Shown here: positions 46,598 to 58,340 of the stretch, in pieces
How the letters are laid out: every line of letters begins with the position of its first letter
How positions within the stretch are numbered: position 1 is the first letter of the stretch
Assembly: GCA_030549775.1 (NCBI GenBank)
Contig: CM060172.1
Span: forward strand, 9,225,861-9,289,860
DNA from: Tamarix chinensis
Taxonomy: Eukaryota > Streptophyta > Magnoliopsida > Caryophyllales > Tamaricaceae
Length of the DNA: 64,000 nt
Reading direction: 5' to 3'
The notes under the pieces: model-generated
The model's database searches: none
Told to the model about the DNA's origin: nothing
Seen by the model: only the letters and a program-made list of their open reading frames with translations
Position numbers and translations under genes: made by a program

Positions 46598-47015
46598 TGC
46601 AACACCCCTAAAATTTTCTATTGAAAAATTTTATTTTTAAAAGTTATAAGTAGAAGCTAAGATAGCAAATTTTGGGGCGCTACCGCTACACTTAGTACTA
46701 TACCAGTTTCCTCTACCGTTCAGTTACCAGGTTTACTTAAATTCAAGAATATAGATATAAATAAGAGCAAAAAATAGTTAAGGAGATTAATTCACCTTTC
46801 AAATAAATCCCACTAACTATTGTTAAAAAGTGTCAGTAAAAGGAAAATATGAAAAGATTATAAAGAAATACAAAAACTTCTCATTTAAGTTAACAGACAG
46901 AATCCTGATTAACTCTATTCTCTTAGCCTGAAGGATAACACTGAATAGAGCTTGTGAGCTAACCTACAAAAGCCATTGTCTATTGAATAAGTACGGGCCT
47001 AAGAAATAAACCCTT

Positions 47016-47031
47016 CCGTACAATGGTACCG
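47016..47031 (+). repeat. Family hairpin, copy D (imperfect)
   Basis: CCGTAC-AATG-GTACCG keeps the GTAC...GTAC core, at the same relative position and with a similar flank ('ccctt' before, 'gagta' after) as in B and C. Confidence 0.55.
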
Positions 47032-47356
47032 AGTACCCATTATACAGGACTAATATGCAAGGCCCACATGAAACACATCAGATGCATCACAACAATCATG
47101 TGAACATTTAATTATGCATATATTAATTGAAATGTGAGAATCATTCATATAACCATATGCATCAAGATCATATGCTACTAATAATCATTCACGTAGAGAT
47201 AACTGAAACTTACTAATAAAACATCTAAGCGATGCTCTTTGTAGTATAATTAGAAAGCCACATCATTCTCAATAATAGGTACAATTTTCTTAATCAATCC
47301 ATAGCTTCTCAATTCACATATAGGCCCATCAACACAACCAATACACACATCATCAT

Positions 47357-47506
47357 AGGTAGGTACAATGGCTACTACTAATCTATAGGTAGGCATAAAG
47401 GCTGATACGGAATCACAGGTAGGTACAGAGGCTGCTACTAAATCACAAGTAGGTACAAAGGCTGCTACTGAACCATAGTTAGATATAAAGACTGCTACTA
47501 AACCAT
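47357..47506 (+). repeat. Exact-period 30-bp tandem array, five units, element D
   Basis: The unit 'aggtaggtacaaaggctgct' plus ten bases starts at 47357, 47387, 47417, 47447 and 47477. It takes the place of the 64-bp array of B but is unrelated in sequence. Confidence 0.9.
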
Positions 47507-48050
47507 CCCAATAATCATTTCAATTCAATTATCAAACATTATCATTTTTATTTACTTAAGGGGAAATCATCGAACCCAGAGACACTTAGGTGCCCCGGTT
47601 ATAATGGCGGATAAGGGTAGCACCGTATCCTACCAACTATCAACCCACAAACATAAAAGGTACCCTAGTCTCACTGGTACACAAAGGTATATGTAATCAA
47701 TTCTTCACACTTAACTATTTTTATGAGGGTGACTACAAAAAGTACAAATTAATCACATGTAATCAATTCTTCACACTTAACTATTTTTTTATTCCAACAT
47801 TATGAGGTAACAAAGTTCAAGTTCATAATTAATGTCAACGTTAGAAGTCTACTAGGGCCATCCTAGGCTTAAATACTCTTGAGGATAAAGCTACTACTTT
47901 ACTATCCATTCCCGTCACAAATTTCATTTTATTTTATCAACTTGCCATAGAGAGTATAACACACTATAATTAAATCATTTATCATGTACTTAAGTTACTC
48001 GACACACTAAATGACCATTTTGCCCTTATACATGATTCTACACATAAAAC

Positions 48051-48955
48051 CCTAACATGAGCTTAAGTAGATTATATTGATTCATTCATTATTATCTGAG
48101 CTCAAGGTATTAATGCAAATAATTCATCTAACAAGAGGATATTGATAAAGCAATGATTATAATAACTCTTATAAAGAAGTTGTTGACAATTTCTTTTGTA
48201 TAAGCCCTAAATTAGGTTGTCACGCCTTGAAGATGAGTATACTTAGTGATATGAAAGTACACCAAAAAATGTTCATTCATTAATCATGATACTCAATATG
48301 TAACCCCTCGCAAAGGCATTAAGTAGGGGCACCTAATGAATTACACTAAGCCTAAGGATCAATACATAAGCCCTCAAAGAGGCTATAATTGAATATAGGC
48401 AAATTTGGTGACTTGAAAGATAGACTTGCTTTCATATTTTAATCCTAAGAGGCACACCTAGTTAAGATGAAAGAGTTAAGTTCTCTTTCACTTACTAAGC
48501 ACAGGCTCTTAAGATGTGCAAAGTCATTGGCCACACCTGAAAGCTTTTTAGCTTAGCTAAGCTAAGGCTCCCATGGTGTGTTCCTTAATTGAGGTGTTGA
48601 GACCACGAAACCCATGCTGAGGGGTTTGGTTGGTCTATTTGGTCTAATCATCCGATGGCAACTAGACTGGGCCCTATTTTGGTTTGCACCACTAAAGTTT
48701 AATAAAAAAAAATCAAAGTGTGTGCCATAAGGATCTTCATATTTCTTTTTTACCATAAATATTTCACATAGTGGCCATCCTATCCTAAGTACTTTCTCCT
48801 TGGTATTCTTTTATTATGGTTTTGGTCTTCCTAAGGTGGCATATTATATCTATTGGGCATCAATAAAAGAATAGATGAAAATAAATAAGTGAAAGAAAGG
48901 GAAAAGATCATGCCATACATAATGAGCATTTAGACAAACTTTTCTACCAAGAAAA
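48051..48955. other. Noncoding DNA right of element D
   Basis: No family recognised. A short repeated phrase ('agttaagttctctttcactt', 'gcttagctaagctaagg') and a GC-richer stretch at 48560-48690 are visible, but no gene is supported. Confidence 0.35.
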
Positions 48956-50395
48956 AAAAATTCATCGGGCCCTTAAGAAGTTTCTTCATATTCCCTATCT
49001 CCATCAATCTCTTCGGACCCTTAAAGAATGGGAATACTCTCCAATTCTTCACCCTTATGCAACTATTTATTGACTTTATGTAATTGATCAAACTAATCTA
49101 AGACTTTAAACTGAGCATATATAACAGAGGCATCATAGCCGCACCACTATGTTTGAATTTGTTTCTCATAATGGGAAAATTCTTCACGTGGTAAATACTA
49201 CAACATCACTAAAATATCTCAACTTGGAAAAATTAAATGCTTTACTTAAATGATTTTTCATACCTATTTTTTATGCCTCAATCATTTGTTTTGCATTAGA
49301 CAATTGTTTCTAAAGACTCTTTAGTTCCTTACTATTCATCGAGTCTATATCCAAGATTTTTTTGTGTAAGCAATTGATCTCAGCATGGTGCTCAACTACA
49401 TTAGCATGAAGAAAATTTTCCTCTTGTTGAGTAACTCTCATTCTGTCAGAAAAATGCTATACTTTATTAGCATCAGCAACCCATTTCTTTTCTAAGTGGT
49501 TAATATATCAATTATAACTATCTCTTTATAGAGATTGTCCTCTAAGAAGATTCTCTTTTCTTTCAGCATATCCATTTCAACATTTGATACTTGTTTCACC
49601 ATTTATAAATGATCTTCCAAGATAACAATTGATCCTAGAAAATATGCATCAAGGAAAAAGATTTTAGTTGGTGCAATTCAAAGATTTTAGCTTAGATGGA
49701 TTCCTTCTCTATTATCTAGGTTGAAAATTATTTCTTAAGATCTTTGTATTCACTCTCTATCTAATGGAAGCATTTGAATCTCTAAGAGAAATAAGAATCT
49801 ATTGCACACCTAAAAACTTAATTTCATGTCAGACCTCAACAAAGTGGTTGACATTAGAAATTTGACAATACTTTTAGATTTATAAAGTATCACGACCATC
49901 ATCAACTCAAGACCGGTAGAATCATTTGGGTAACAGTTGAAGAATGAAATAGTCTTCAGGAATGGATAAGGAAGATTTATGGTTCACCAAAAGGACTTTA
50001 GTCCCTTCTTGAATATCATCTTGAAGAACAATCTTTAGTGCCCTCTTGGAGAATATCAAAAAGGGAGTATCTAATTTAGGAACCCCATTACTGGGGCCTT
50101 TAAATATGTCAAAAACCTGGGGGAGGATGACTATGGTCTAATAGTTGGGTACTCCTACTTGTTTCAACCTAATGAGAAGGTATAATTCTAGCTTATGTAG
50201 GAAGCTTAGCCTTTTTTGATACTCTCTCTTTGTCATTTCTCTCCGCATCAAAAATAATTATTATTTTTTAGATATGGAATGAGGTCCATTATAGATTCTA
50301 TAAAAAAGGGTTCTACAACCCTTTTCCATTTTCCAAGGGTAATTTCTAAGAGGAAAAGGATGACTCTTTTATTGAGATAGGAGACTATAGTTTCA
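48956..50395 (-). other. Coiled-coil-like coding remnant, family not recognised
   Basis: On the minus strand several charged, heptad-like stretches appear in shifting frames, for example VSNVEMDMLKEKRIFLEDN (about 49600-49545) and HLEKKWVADANKV with FSDRMRVTQQEENFLHANVV (about 49500-49395). They resemble the coiled-coil ORFs found in some plant retroelements, but I cannot name a family. It lies where RNase H and integrase of gypsy element 2 would be expected and contains neither. Confidence 0.3.
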
Positions 50396-51163
50396 AGCTT
50401 GGGGTGAGAGGGATATATAATATTTTAATTGGCTGAAAAGTTGATTTGGAATTATTCTTGGCTATAGGGGCATTTGAAACGGTTTCTAAAGGCTAAATTT
50501 CTAAAGAATATATAAGAAATGATAAAGAAAGGTTAGAATGTTAATGGGAAATGATCTTTCCTTATCTTGGCATTCAACTTCCTATAGTCAATGCACACTG
50601 ATTGTTTTCTTTACTATCCTTTGTGGGACAAGCTCATTCTCCTCATTATTCACTATAGTGACCCATGAATTTTTAGGCACCACATGCATAATTTCCACCT
50701 ATTTAGAATTTGAGGTCGGGTAGATGACTCCATAATCTAAAAGCTTGATTATTTCCTTCTTTACTACTTCCATCATAGAAGGGTTAAATCTGCATTAAGG
50801 TTCTCTAGTTGGTTTAGCTCCTTCTTTAAGAAGTACATGGTGAACATACATGGTAGAACTTATCCCTTTAATGTGTGCTAATGTCCATCCAATAGCTATT
50901 TTATGAGCTTTAAGGATTTCTAACAACTTTCTTTCTTTCTCCTTTATCAACTGTGAAGATGTGATCATAGAAAGGGTCTCTTTATCTCCTAAGTATGTGT
51001 ACTTTAAATGATCTATTGATGGCTTGAACTCTAATGTAGGGGCTTGAATCACAAAATTTATAAGTTTGTTAGTAGCTAAAGGAATTAAGAAAGGAGAGGA
51101 TCCATACCAATATGGAGGGTTTCCCTCCATGTGTGCTATGATATACATAAGAGTGATTGCCAA
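50396..51163 (-). pseudogene. Protease-RT linker and N-terminal RT of gypsy element 2
   Basis: The open block 51163-50795 contains APTLEFKPSIDHLKYTYLGD, AHKIAIGWTLAHIKGIS and VHHVLLKEGAKPTREP, the conserved RT entry of Athila-like elements. After a stop come VVKKEIIKLLDYGVIYP, MHVVPKN and DYRKLNAKIRKDHFPL (about 50770-50550). Only weak traces (PIAKNNSKSTF) continue to about 50400, and the catalytic YMDD region is absent. Confidence 0.82.
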
Positions 51164-51479
51164 TGGATCTTCCTTACCCTCCTAAAAGTAATCATGTGCC
51201 AAAAGGTTAATGGTGTCAATATTATAACAAGAATGGTCATCCATGGAGTACCTCATGGCCTTGAAGATGTTGAAGCTTATGACTTATCCATCAAAGCTCC
51301 ATAGTGAGATAACCAATATTAACATATATCTTTATGTGAGCTTTTCTCATGAAAGACCTTCCCAAGAGTAATGGCATTGGACTCGATCTAATTTCATCCA
51401 TATCAAACATGTAGAAGTCTATCAAAAATATAAGTGTAATAACTTGCACAAGAACATCTTCTATAAGCCCCTTGGGGAA

Positions 51480-52030
51480 TGCATTAGAACAATTAGAAAA
51501 CTGAATGATAATATTATCTTTCTTAAGCTCTCCTAAACATAAAGATGCATAAATAAAATATGCATGACACTAATAGATGTACCAAGATTTAACATGGCAT
51601 TTTCAAACCCATTACTACTAATTAAACATGGGATAGTGAAGCTTCTAGGATCTTTACACTTTGCAGCTAATTTCCTTTGTATGACAGTAGATAATTACTC
51701 ACTCATCCTAACCACTTAATTCTCCTGCAAACTATTCCTTATGGTGCATAAATACTTTAAAATTTTTACATATATGGGCACTTGCATAATAGCTTCTACT
51801 AGTAGGATGTTGACTTGCACCTTCTAGAAAGTATCCAATATAGCTTGATCACTCTCATCCTTCTTTGATTTGGATAGCCTACTAGGAAAAAGAGCAATAG
51901 AAATAGGGTTATTAATAACAAAATTTGGAATGGTAGATGGTTTGCCATTCATGGAACTCTTAGATTTTTGTTGAATAGTGGGTCGGTAAATATATTGTCT
52001 ATTTCCGCTCTTATTCTCTTTCTTTTGCAT
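51480..52030 (-). pseudogene. Protease region of gypsy element 2
   Basis: The block 52030-51824 gives ALFPSRLSKSKKDESDQAIL, the linker before protease. Around 51600-51560 the protease signature reads AMLNLGTSISVM where DLGAS is expected, so the catalytic Asp is now Asn (G-to-A on the sense strand). GLIEDVLVQVITLIF and LLLGRSFM follow, with stops between. Confidence 0.75.
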
Positions 52031-52425
52031 GATCTACCCTTCTTTTTATTGTAGGATCTTCTTACAACTGCTCCAAATTCTCCTTGAATTTGTTTGGATC
52101 ACTCTCACATGTTTTACCACTGCTTGTTACCACTATATTAGCTAATTTAAAATCTCCCTTTGGATTAGTTATGGTACTACTAGGTAGTTTCACTAGATCA
52201 TATAATTGGTTTAGCTTAGTGATGAATTATCCATTTGATTATCTATATTCAACAATATCTTATCCATGTGTTAGTTGGATTTTTATTAGATGATTCCATT
52301 CGTTTATCAGACTCTAAAATCTTGTCATATTTGTTGGTGGTTTGAGCTTGAGGTTGAGAGTATCCTCGTTATTGTTATTGATAAAAACCCAGTGCCACTT
52401 AGTTAAAACTTGGAGGATTGGGGAC

Positions 52426-52446
52426 ATTATTATTATTATTATTATA

Positions 52447-52484
<38 letters not shown>
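52426..52484 (+). repeat. (ATT)n microsatellite inside the gypsy-2 gag-protease region
   Basis: About 59 bases of ATT repeats with one ATAATT interruption. The poly-Ile frames across it are artefacts. Confidence 0.95.
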
Positions 52485-52589
52485 CTTTATCTTTCCAATG
52501 AAAATTAGGATGGTTGTGCATACCTGGATGATAAGTATTTGAAAATTCAATAGCATTTGCTCATGCATGATCCTCTCCTCTAATCATCT

Positions 52590-53481
52590 ATGGGCATTTA
52601 TTACTAGGATGTCCTATCGCTAAACATACTCTGCATATAGTAACAACTCCGCTAGCTGTGGCAATCTGCAAAACAAGAGTAGTAAGTTAAGTGTGTCATC
52701 AAATTGATTTACACTTACCTCATTTACTCTTGCACGGGTGGAAAGGTCATCGTATTATTGTGGGGTGAGGCTCAATTTTTCAATAAGGCTTGAGCTGAAG
52801 TGGGATCTTTATCCATGAAAGAGCCACCACTCGCTACATCCAATATATTCCTCTCAAGTGGAGTTAGGCTCTCATAGAATTATTGCAACAATTTCTCTTC
52901 CTTCATCCAATGTTGTTGGTACTGTAATAACCAGGCCTTATACCTATTATAGTAAGTATGGAATGTTTTGTTATGTTCTTACTGAATCTCAGTGATCCTC
53001 TTCCTTAGTAACGTGACACATGAAGTAGGAAAATAATTGTTTAAGAATTCACTAGCCAAGGTGCCCCATAAGTATATATTCCCTATATGTAGTTCATAAA
53101 GTTAGTCCTTCACACAATCCACCAAGGCAAATGGGAAGGTCTTGAGCTTTAAGATTTGAAGGTCTACTTCCTTAGAGCACATGGAGGCACATACAAACTA
53201 GAATTCCTTTAGGAATTTATTGGATCTTTGCTTGGAAACCCATGGAAAATAGGAAGGCAATGATGTAGGATAGATTTTAGCTCAAAGTCTCTTTCTTTTC
53301 TAGTATCAGGCTCAGGGTAGCTAATGCATGTAGGTACAACTTCAGCTATATTATGGGTTGTTAGCTCCTGCAAACTCTTGTTGGCAGTCATGTGAGTGAA
53401 GTAGATAGGCTCTTTTGGTAACGATGTGCTAATTTTTAAAGTTGCTTCTTCAAAGTATGGTGATGATGAATAACTAAACAT
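52590..53481 (-). pseudogene. gag of gypsy element 2 with zinc knuckle
   Basis: From the right: the block 53481-53209 (unrecognised N-terminal part), then the gag core FPFALVDCVKD-LYELHIG, LLRKRITEIQ, FYESLTPLERNILDVASGGS and FMDKDPTSAQALIEKLS (about 53150-52780). A CX2CX4HX4C zinc knuckle (CRVCLAIGHPSNKC) lies at about 52595-52640. Several stops are present. Confidence 0.8.
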
Positions 53482-53764
53482 ATCCTATTCAAGTTTTGGT
53501 GATGAAGGAGAACTAGAAATTCTAAACTTTCTAATTGCTCGAATGGATCTCTCTAACTCAAGATTCATTAGTATAAGCTCTCCTTATGGTTTTCCTCTTG
53601 TATGCATTCAATAGTGAGTGCCTAAAATAAGAAACCATAATCGAATAAAACACACTATATATAAAAAGAAAAAATAAAAGAAAATAATAAATAAACAAAT
53701 AAAGAAAGAAAAACACACACGATACTAAAAAAAATTATTAGCAAAATACTAGCAAAGTTACCAA

Positions 53765-53782
53765 TCTTCGGCAACGATACCA
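53765..53782 (-). promoter_or_regulatory. Primer-binding site of gypsy element 2 (tRNA-Asp type, mutated)
   Basis: On the minus strand it reads TGGTATCGTTGCCGAAGA. The five differences from TGGCGCCGTTGCCGGGGA are all C-to-T or G-to-A. Confidence 0.75.
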
Positions 53783-53787
53783 AAAAT

Positions 53788-55243
53788 TGGTGTGGCTATA
53801 GCCAAAATTCAATTTAAACCCTCTTATAATCAATTGTAGTATTGGTAAGTAAGGGTATTGCTCTATATTTGGGATTAAGATGACTCATCTCTATTTAATT
53901 AGATTGCAATTAATGAAAATAAATTAATAAACAAATACTATAAATCACACATGAATAAATAATAAGAAAAACACAATAATGGGGGTTTTAAAAATAAAAA
54001 TAATAAATTAATAAATTAATAAAAATAGTAGATAATCTCAAATATGATGAACGTGCTAGAGAAATCGAAATCTACTATTAGATTAGGTTAAAATATAATA
54101 ATAATTTCTAAGTCATCTTTTAATCGTGAGAATGAGACTGATCAAGTTGTAAGTCAAAAGTAGATTTATACATCATATATTACTTTTCTAAAATAATTAA
54201 TACGATAAAGCACTAATATTAAATCCTATTAAATACTAACAATATATTAGCTAGATAATCCTCCTATATTTAACTATATTTAATGCATTCAATACAAGTG
54301 GAAGGATACTAATCTAAGTACCTCTACTAGTATAATAAGTATGTCTAGTTGTATTTCATACCTTTGACCCACACGTATCTAAACATTTTACTACTCTGGT
54401 TAGAATCACAAAACTATTAGATGAATTATTATCTAGCTTAGCTATATTATATATATATAAATTATAGAATATTCATATGGCCATCTTGCAAGCATATAAT
54501 CATATATACTATCACTATGAGTAAACCATAACAAGGCATGCATCATATAAATCATGCTTGATAGAATCATATATATAAATGATAAAAATTAAAGTAGAGT
54601 CAACGAACAATATCATGAAACAAAGAAAAATGATATCATATCTCAAACCATAATCTAGGGTTTCAATCCATTATCTAATAATAAACAATTAGCCAGTCAT
54701 AAAAATCAAATTTATTACACAAAAATATTTATTAAAAATATATATTAGAAATAGAAAAATAAATAACCAAAATTAGTTATGGATGAAAGTTTAGTAATTT
54801 ATTAAAATAAAAAATTACTAAATTTCATTTGAAATAAATATTTCGGTCTTCTTTTTCTCTTTTCATTTCTCTCTCGGCTGACCTGAATTTTTGTGCTGCT
54901 TCTTGCGTGATTTTTTTCATTCGCTATACCTATCTCTCTTCTTCTCTCTCTCCTATTCCTTTTCTTCTATGTGTACCAAACTATTCCTTTTTTTGGGCAC
55001 TCAATCCCTCTCTTCTCTTCTTCTTCTACTTTGCTTTCTTCTCTCCTTCTCTCTCTCTTTCTTTTCTTTTATGTGTATCAGACTACCTTCTCCCCTAGAT
55101 CATGCTTTGTTCTACTGCACTTTATCTCATTTACTCCTCTATTTTTTTGTGTAGCCTTCCTTTCCTTTTTCTTTTCTTGTGCCTAGCTCTCTGCTTCTAT
55201 GCTCATCTTGGTTTTCTTTTTGTCTTTCTTCTAGCCCTCATTC

Positions 55244-55293
<50 letters not shown>

Positions 55294-55730
55294 ATTTCAG
55301 TGCCCTCTTGCTACCCTCTCTTTAGCTCTCTCAATGGCTCTCTCTTTTCCTGTGATACTACTTGTGTTGATTGCTACAACCTTTCTTTAATTTTTTTTCT
55401 TTTCCCCATTTCTACTGGCCTGAGGCTAACTCCCTCTTACTTTTTCTTTTGAGCCTTTGGTCCTTTGGTGTAAAAGACCCAAACTATTTTTATTTATTTT
55501 TTTCATTTTAATTTACCTACAAAATAACATTAGAAAAATTAATAAATTATCTTATACTTTAAATTCATTTATTTTATATCAAATAATAAAATTTATAAGA
55601 TTATTATCACTTATATATAAAATTATAATTATGTTTATATACTACTCAGATAATAGACCAAAAATAAGATTAAAGGAGTGTAAAGTATGCCAAAATATTA
55701 ACTCATCATTGTGGTAAGAAGATATACATT
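53788..55730 (-). other. Probable LTR of gypsy element 2, far end not located
   Basis: Noncoding DNA directly beyond the PBS. It has a CT-rich part (54840-55460) with a (CT)n microsatellite and an AT-rich remainder. The near end reads TGGTGTGG on the plus strand (ACACCA as the LTR 3' end); I did not find the other terminus, so the right limit is a guess from the change in base composition. Confidence 0.4.
55247..55291 (+). repeat. (CT)n microsatellite, about 45 bp
   Basis: Uninterrupted TC dinucleotides inside a longer polypyrimidine tract. Confidence 0.95.
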
Positions 55731-57990
55731 TCATTTAGATCCCTCAATGAGAATTTATATAGTTGAAGGACACACCATGGGCTTCTCTACACACTTTTCT
55801 AATCTAAGAGTGATCATTTGTTATTGAACTTTCCGAGAAGTGTACTATATAAAAAAAGACCTAACATTGTGAGATGACAAACATGATAAAATAATAAATA
55901 ATTTAAATGGATGGGAAAAAATAACATTTTCTTTACCAACTTCAAAGATCAAACCTACTTTCATCAGAATAATAGTTTTATTGGTGACATCATTGTTATT
56001 AATGATACACCTTTATAGTATAAAATTATCAAATTTATCTATGAATGCTTCTAACTTTGCACTGAATGCAGACACTCCCAAACCTTAAGGTTGACCTAAC
56101 CCCATTTAGAATCACCCAAAATAAAGAAGCACTAAGACTTCCACTTTTTCATAAAGGAGTGAGACTCCTTAATGAATTTATTTCCCCCCTTATTTCAATG
56201 GAGTAAAATCCCAAACTCAAGGGGTGACTCAAGAAATTTTAAAAAATATTCCCGAAGAGGTCCATTGTAGGTGCAAGCTCTAATAAATGGCACCCATACA
56301 AAAAGCTTGTTATCATTCTCTAGGCATTAGGAACAAATTTTTTTAAGCTGAGGTAACACATTTGGAGAAATCTCCACACACAAGAATATAAAGGAAAATA
56401 GACGCCTTCATACAAAGCCTTAACTTAGAAAGAAATCAACCTATCCGGCAGATTATTTAACCCTGTCTGATGTTTATTGTTTAATTAGGGTAAGGGAAAA
56501 TGGAATATAATATGTTGTTTGAAAATTCTCAAGCTTAAAATCTATAATATTACTGGGAAAAAGAGTGTTTGAGTAAAGTGAGAAAGTTTCAACAATAACA
56601 AGGGAAATGAAGAGTCATAAGGTGGTAAAAATGTTGAGGGGTTTGTGGCCGATGGGATCATCAATAATAAAGAAAGTGTAAGAGAATTAGACAAAGATGT
56701 AGATATGGATGAAGATTCAAAAATAGAATAATATTTTGAGTGAGTATGATGTCTTAGGAAAAGATACCTCAACAAATTAAGGGATTTACTAGGATAGTTC
56801 TAATGATCGGCAATTAGAGTATTAACAACGTGAATTCCACAAGTGTGATTTCCATTTGATAGCTCGTAATGTAGTATGTATCTACTAATAGCAAGAGTGG
56901 GAGGAGTTGTGATGATATCTATAGATGATGATAATAGTGGTGTGAATAATATCTTAATAGATGACGATAGAAAAAAAAAAGGAACGAAATATGTTTGAAG
57001 ATGTAAAATGAGAACAAAAGAAAAATGGAGAAGATAAGCTTAGAGATTGGAGAAGAATGGTCATGTCAACTAGTGAAGAAGATGAGAGTAAATATGAAGG
57101 GGGATGTGTAATTATATAGAAATACCTACTGAGTAAATTTACCTCATTTTTTATTGAGAAGTGAAGACTCTAAATTGATCAATGACATGATCTCCTCAAT
57201 AATCTCTATTAGGGGAAGATAGAATGTCTAATATGACATCAATTATCACTTGAGCTCTTCCTTATCTTACCTGAAATAATGGCATAATGAATGACCTACA
57301 ATAACCTAGGAAATTATTTCCTTTTATAACAATCTCAAAGCATATCATATATCCCTTCTTCATAGAGCTTTCCCATAATTTAGATACATGGAGGAAAAGG
57401 AAAATAAAGCCTACTAGAAAAGTTTCATTTTGGTTCCATTCTACACTTGTCATAAATTTAAAATTTAAACTATACAATAATTGATGAATTTGTTATAGTT
57501 TTATATTTCTTCAACAAGACAAGCTAACAATCCTTTCTTATGGGATTTGGTTAGACAACATTTGATAGTACATATGAATGATTTTCATATGGTATTATTT
57601 TATAACAACATTTGTAAACAACCGACAATATTTTATAATCTACCAACTATAATAATATTATTTTGTGTTGTATGATAGCCCTTCACTTGTAATTGGCCTA
57701 GGATATTTATTATTATTATTGTTGTTGTTGTTGTAAGTGACCAATAAGGTATGTTACTTTGTAAATTTGTAATATAGACTATTATCCAACCATTGAAGTT
57801 TAATTTGCTTACATTGAAAGATTAGAGAGGTGATATATATAGGTTATCAAAAAACATTTCAAGATCATCTTATCTACTCTATGAAAATAACCATCAAGCA
57901 TATATGGCGGGTGGAAAATCAGTGAAGTTGTCTTCCCTAGGGGAATGATGGATGTAAGGGATACAATTTTTAAGGGAATGATAATATAGG
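55731..57990. other. AT-rich DNA, nothing recognised
   Basis: Only short open stretches without family motifs. A small (TTA)(TTG) repeat lies at 57708-57735. Confidence 0.4.
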
Positions 57991-57999
57991 TAATTCTCA

Positions 58000-58340
58000 A
58001 ACAAATATTATTAGGCTTAACATAACTAGCCTAAAGAATAAAGATCAGCCTACAAAACCTCGGGAAATTCTCGTCCCTTCAAGTTACTCTCTTAGTTCCA
58101 CACTGGGCTTGTTTACTATGTAGAGGAGGGACGATTCCCTGTCCTTGCCCACATAGAATTTCCTTCCCCCATCTCCTCTTCCCTTGTTCTATGTCTATAA
58201 ATATTAAGTCTTGCTCTCATTTTAGGGAGACTAAATCATTAATAAAGCTTCTTATTTTTTCTCTCTCATCTCTCCTATAATATTTCCCATCAAGAATATT
58301 TGATTACTAAATGTCTTATTGATTCCCTTGAGAACCACTT
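58000..58340 (+). other. LTR-like promoter region with TATA box and polyadenylation signal
   Basis: A GC-richer segment leads to TATAAATATTA at 58195, followed about 45 bases later by AATAAAG and a CT-rich tail. This U3-R-U5 layout is common in short copia-type LTRs. Terminal TG...CA and flanking duplications were not found. Confidence 0.35.

Larger units (their letters stand above)
46598..48050 (-). mobile_element. Element D: diverged relative of elements A-C, right end approximate
   Basis: It begins TGCAACACCCCTAAAATTTT at 46598, like the TGTAACACCCCCAAAATT start of B and C. It keeps the landmark order: 'ttttggggcgctaccgctac' with 'cttagtacta' (46672-46705), a GTAC hairpin (47016-47031), a short tandem array (47357-47506), a 'ggtgccccggttataatgg' segment (47592-47610), the 'ggtacc...ctggtacacaaagg' segment (47660-47690), and 'gaccattttgccctta' near 48010. 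I could not find the right terminus, so the end is the last recognisable landmark. The left end abuts gypsy-3 integrase. Confidence 0.7.
50396..53790 (-). mobile_element. Ty3/gypsy element 2, Athila-like, truncated after the start of RT
   Basis: On the minus strand: PBS (53765-53782), gag with zinc knuckle, protease, start of RT. RT fades at about 50400 with no RNase H or integrase, so it is truncated or rearranged there. An LTR probably lies to its right, beginning at 53788 (plus-strand TGGTGTGG). Confidence 0.82.

Noticed and set aside
54891..55452. Ser/Leu/Phe-rich frames of 60-116 codons
   Set aside because: They arise from a CT-rich tract with a (CT)n microsatellite, and three phases are open.
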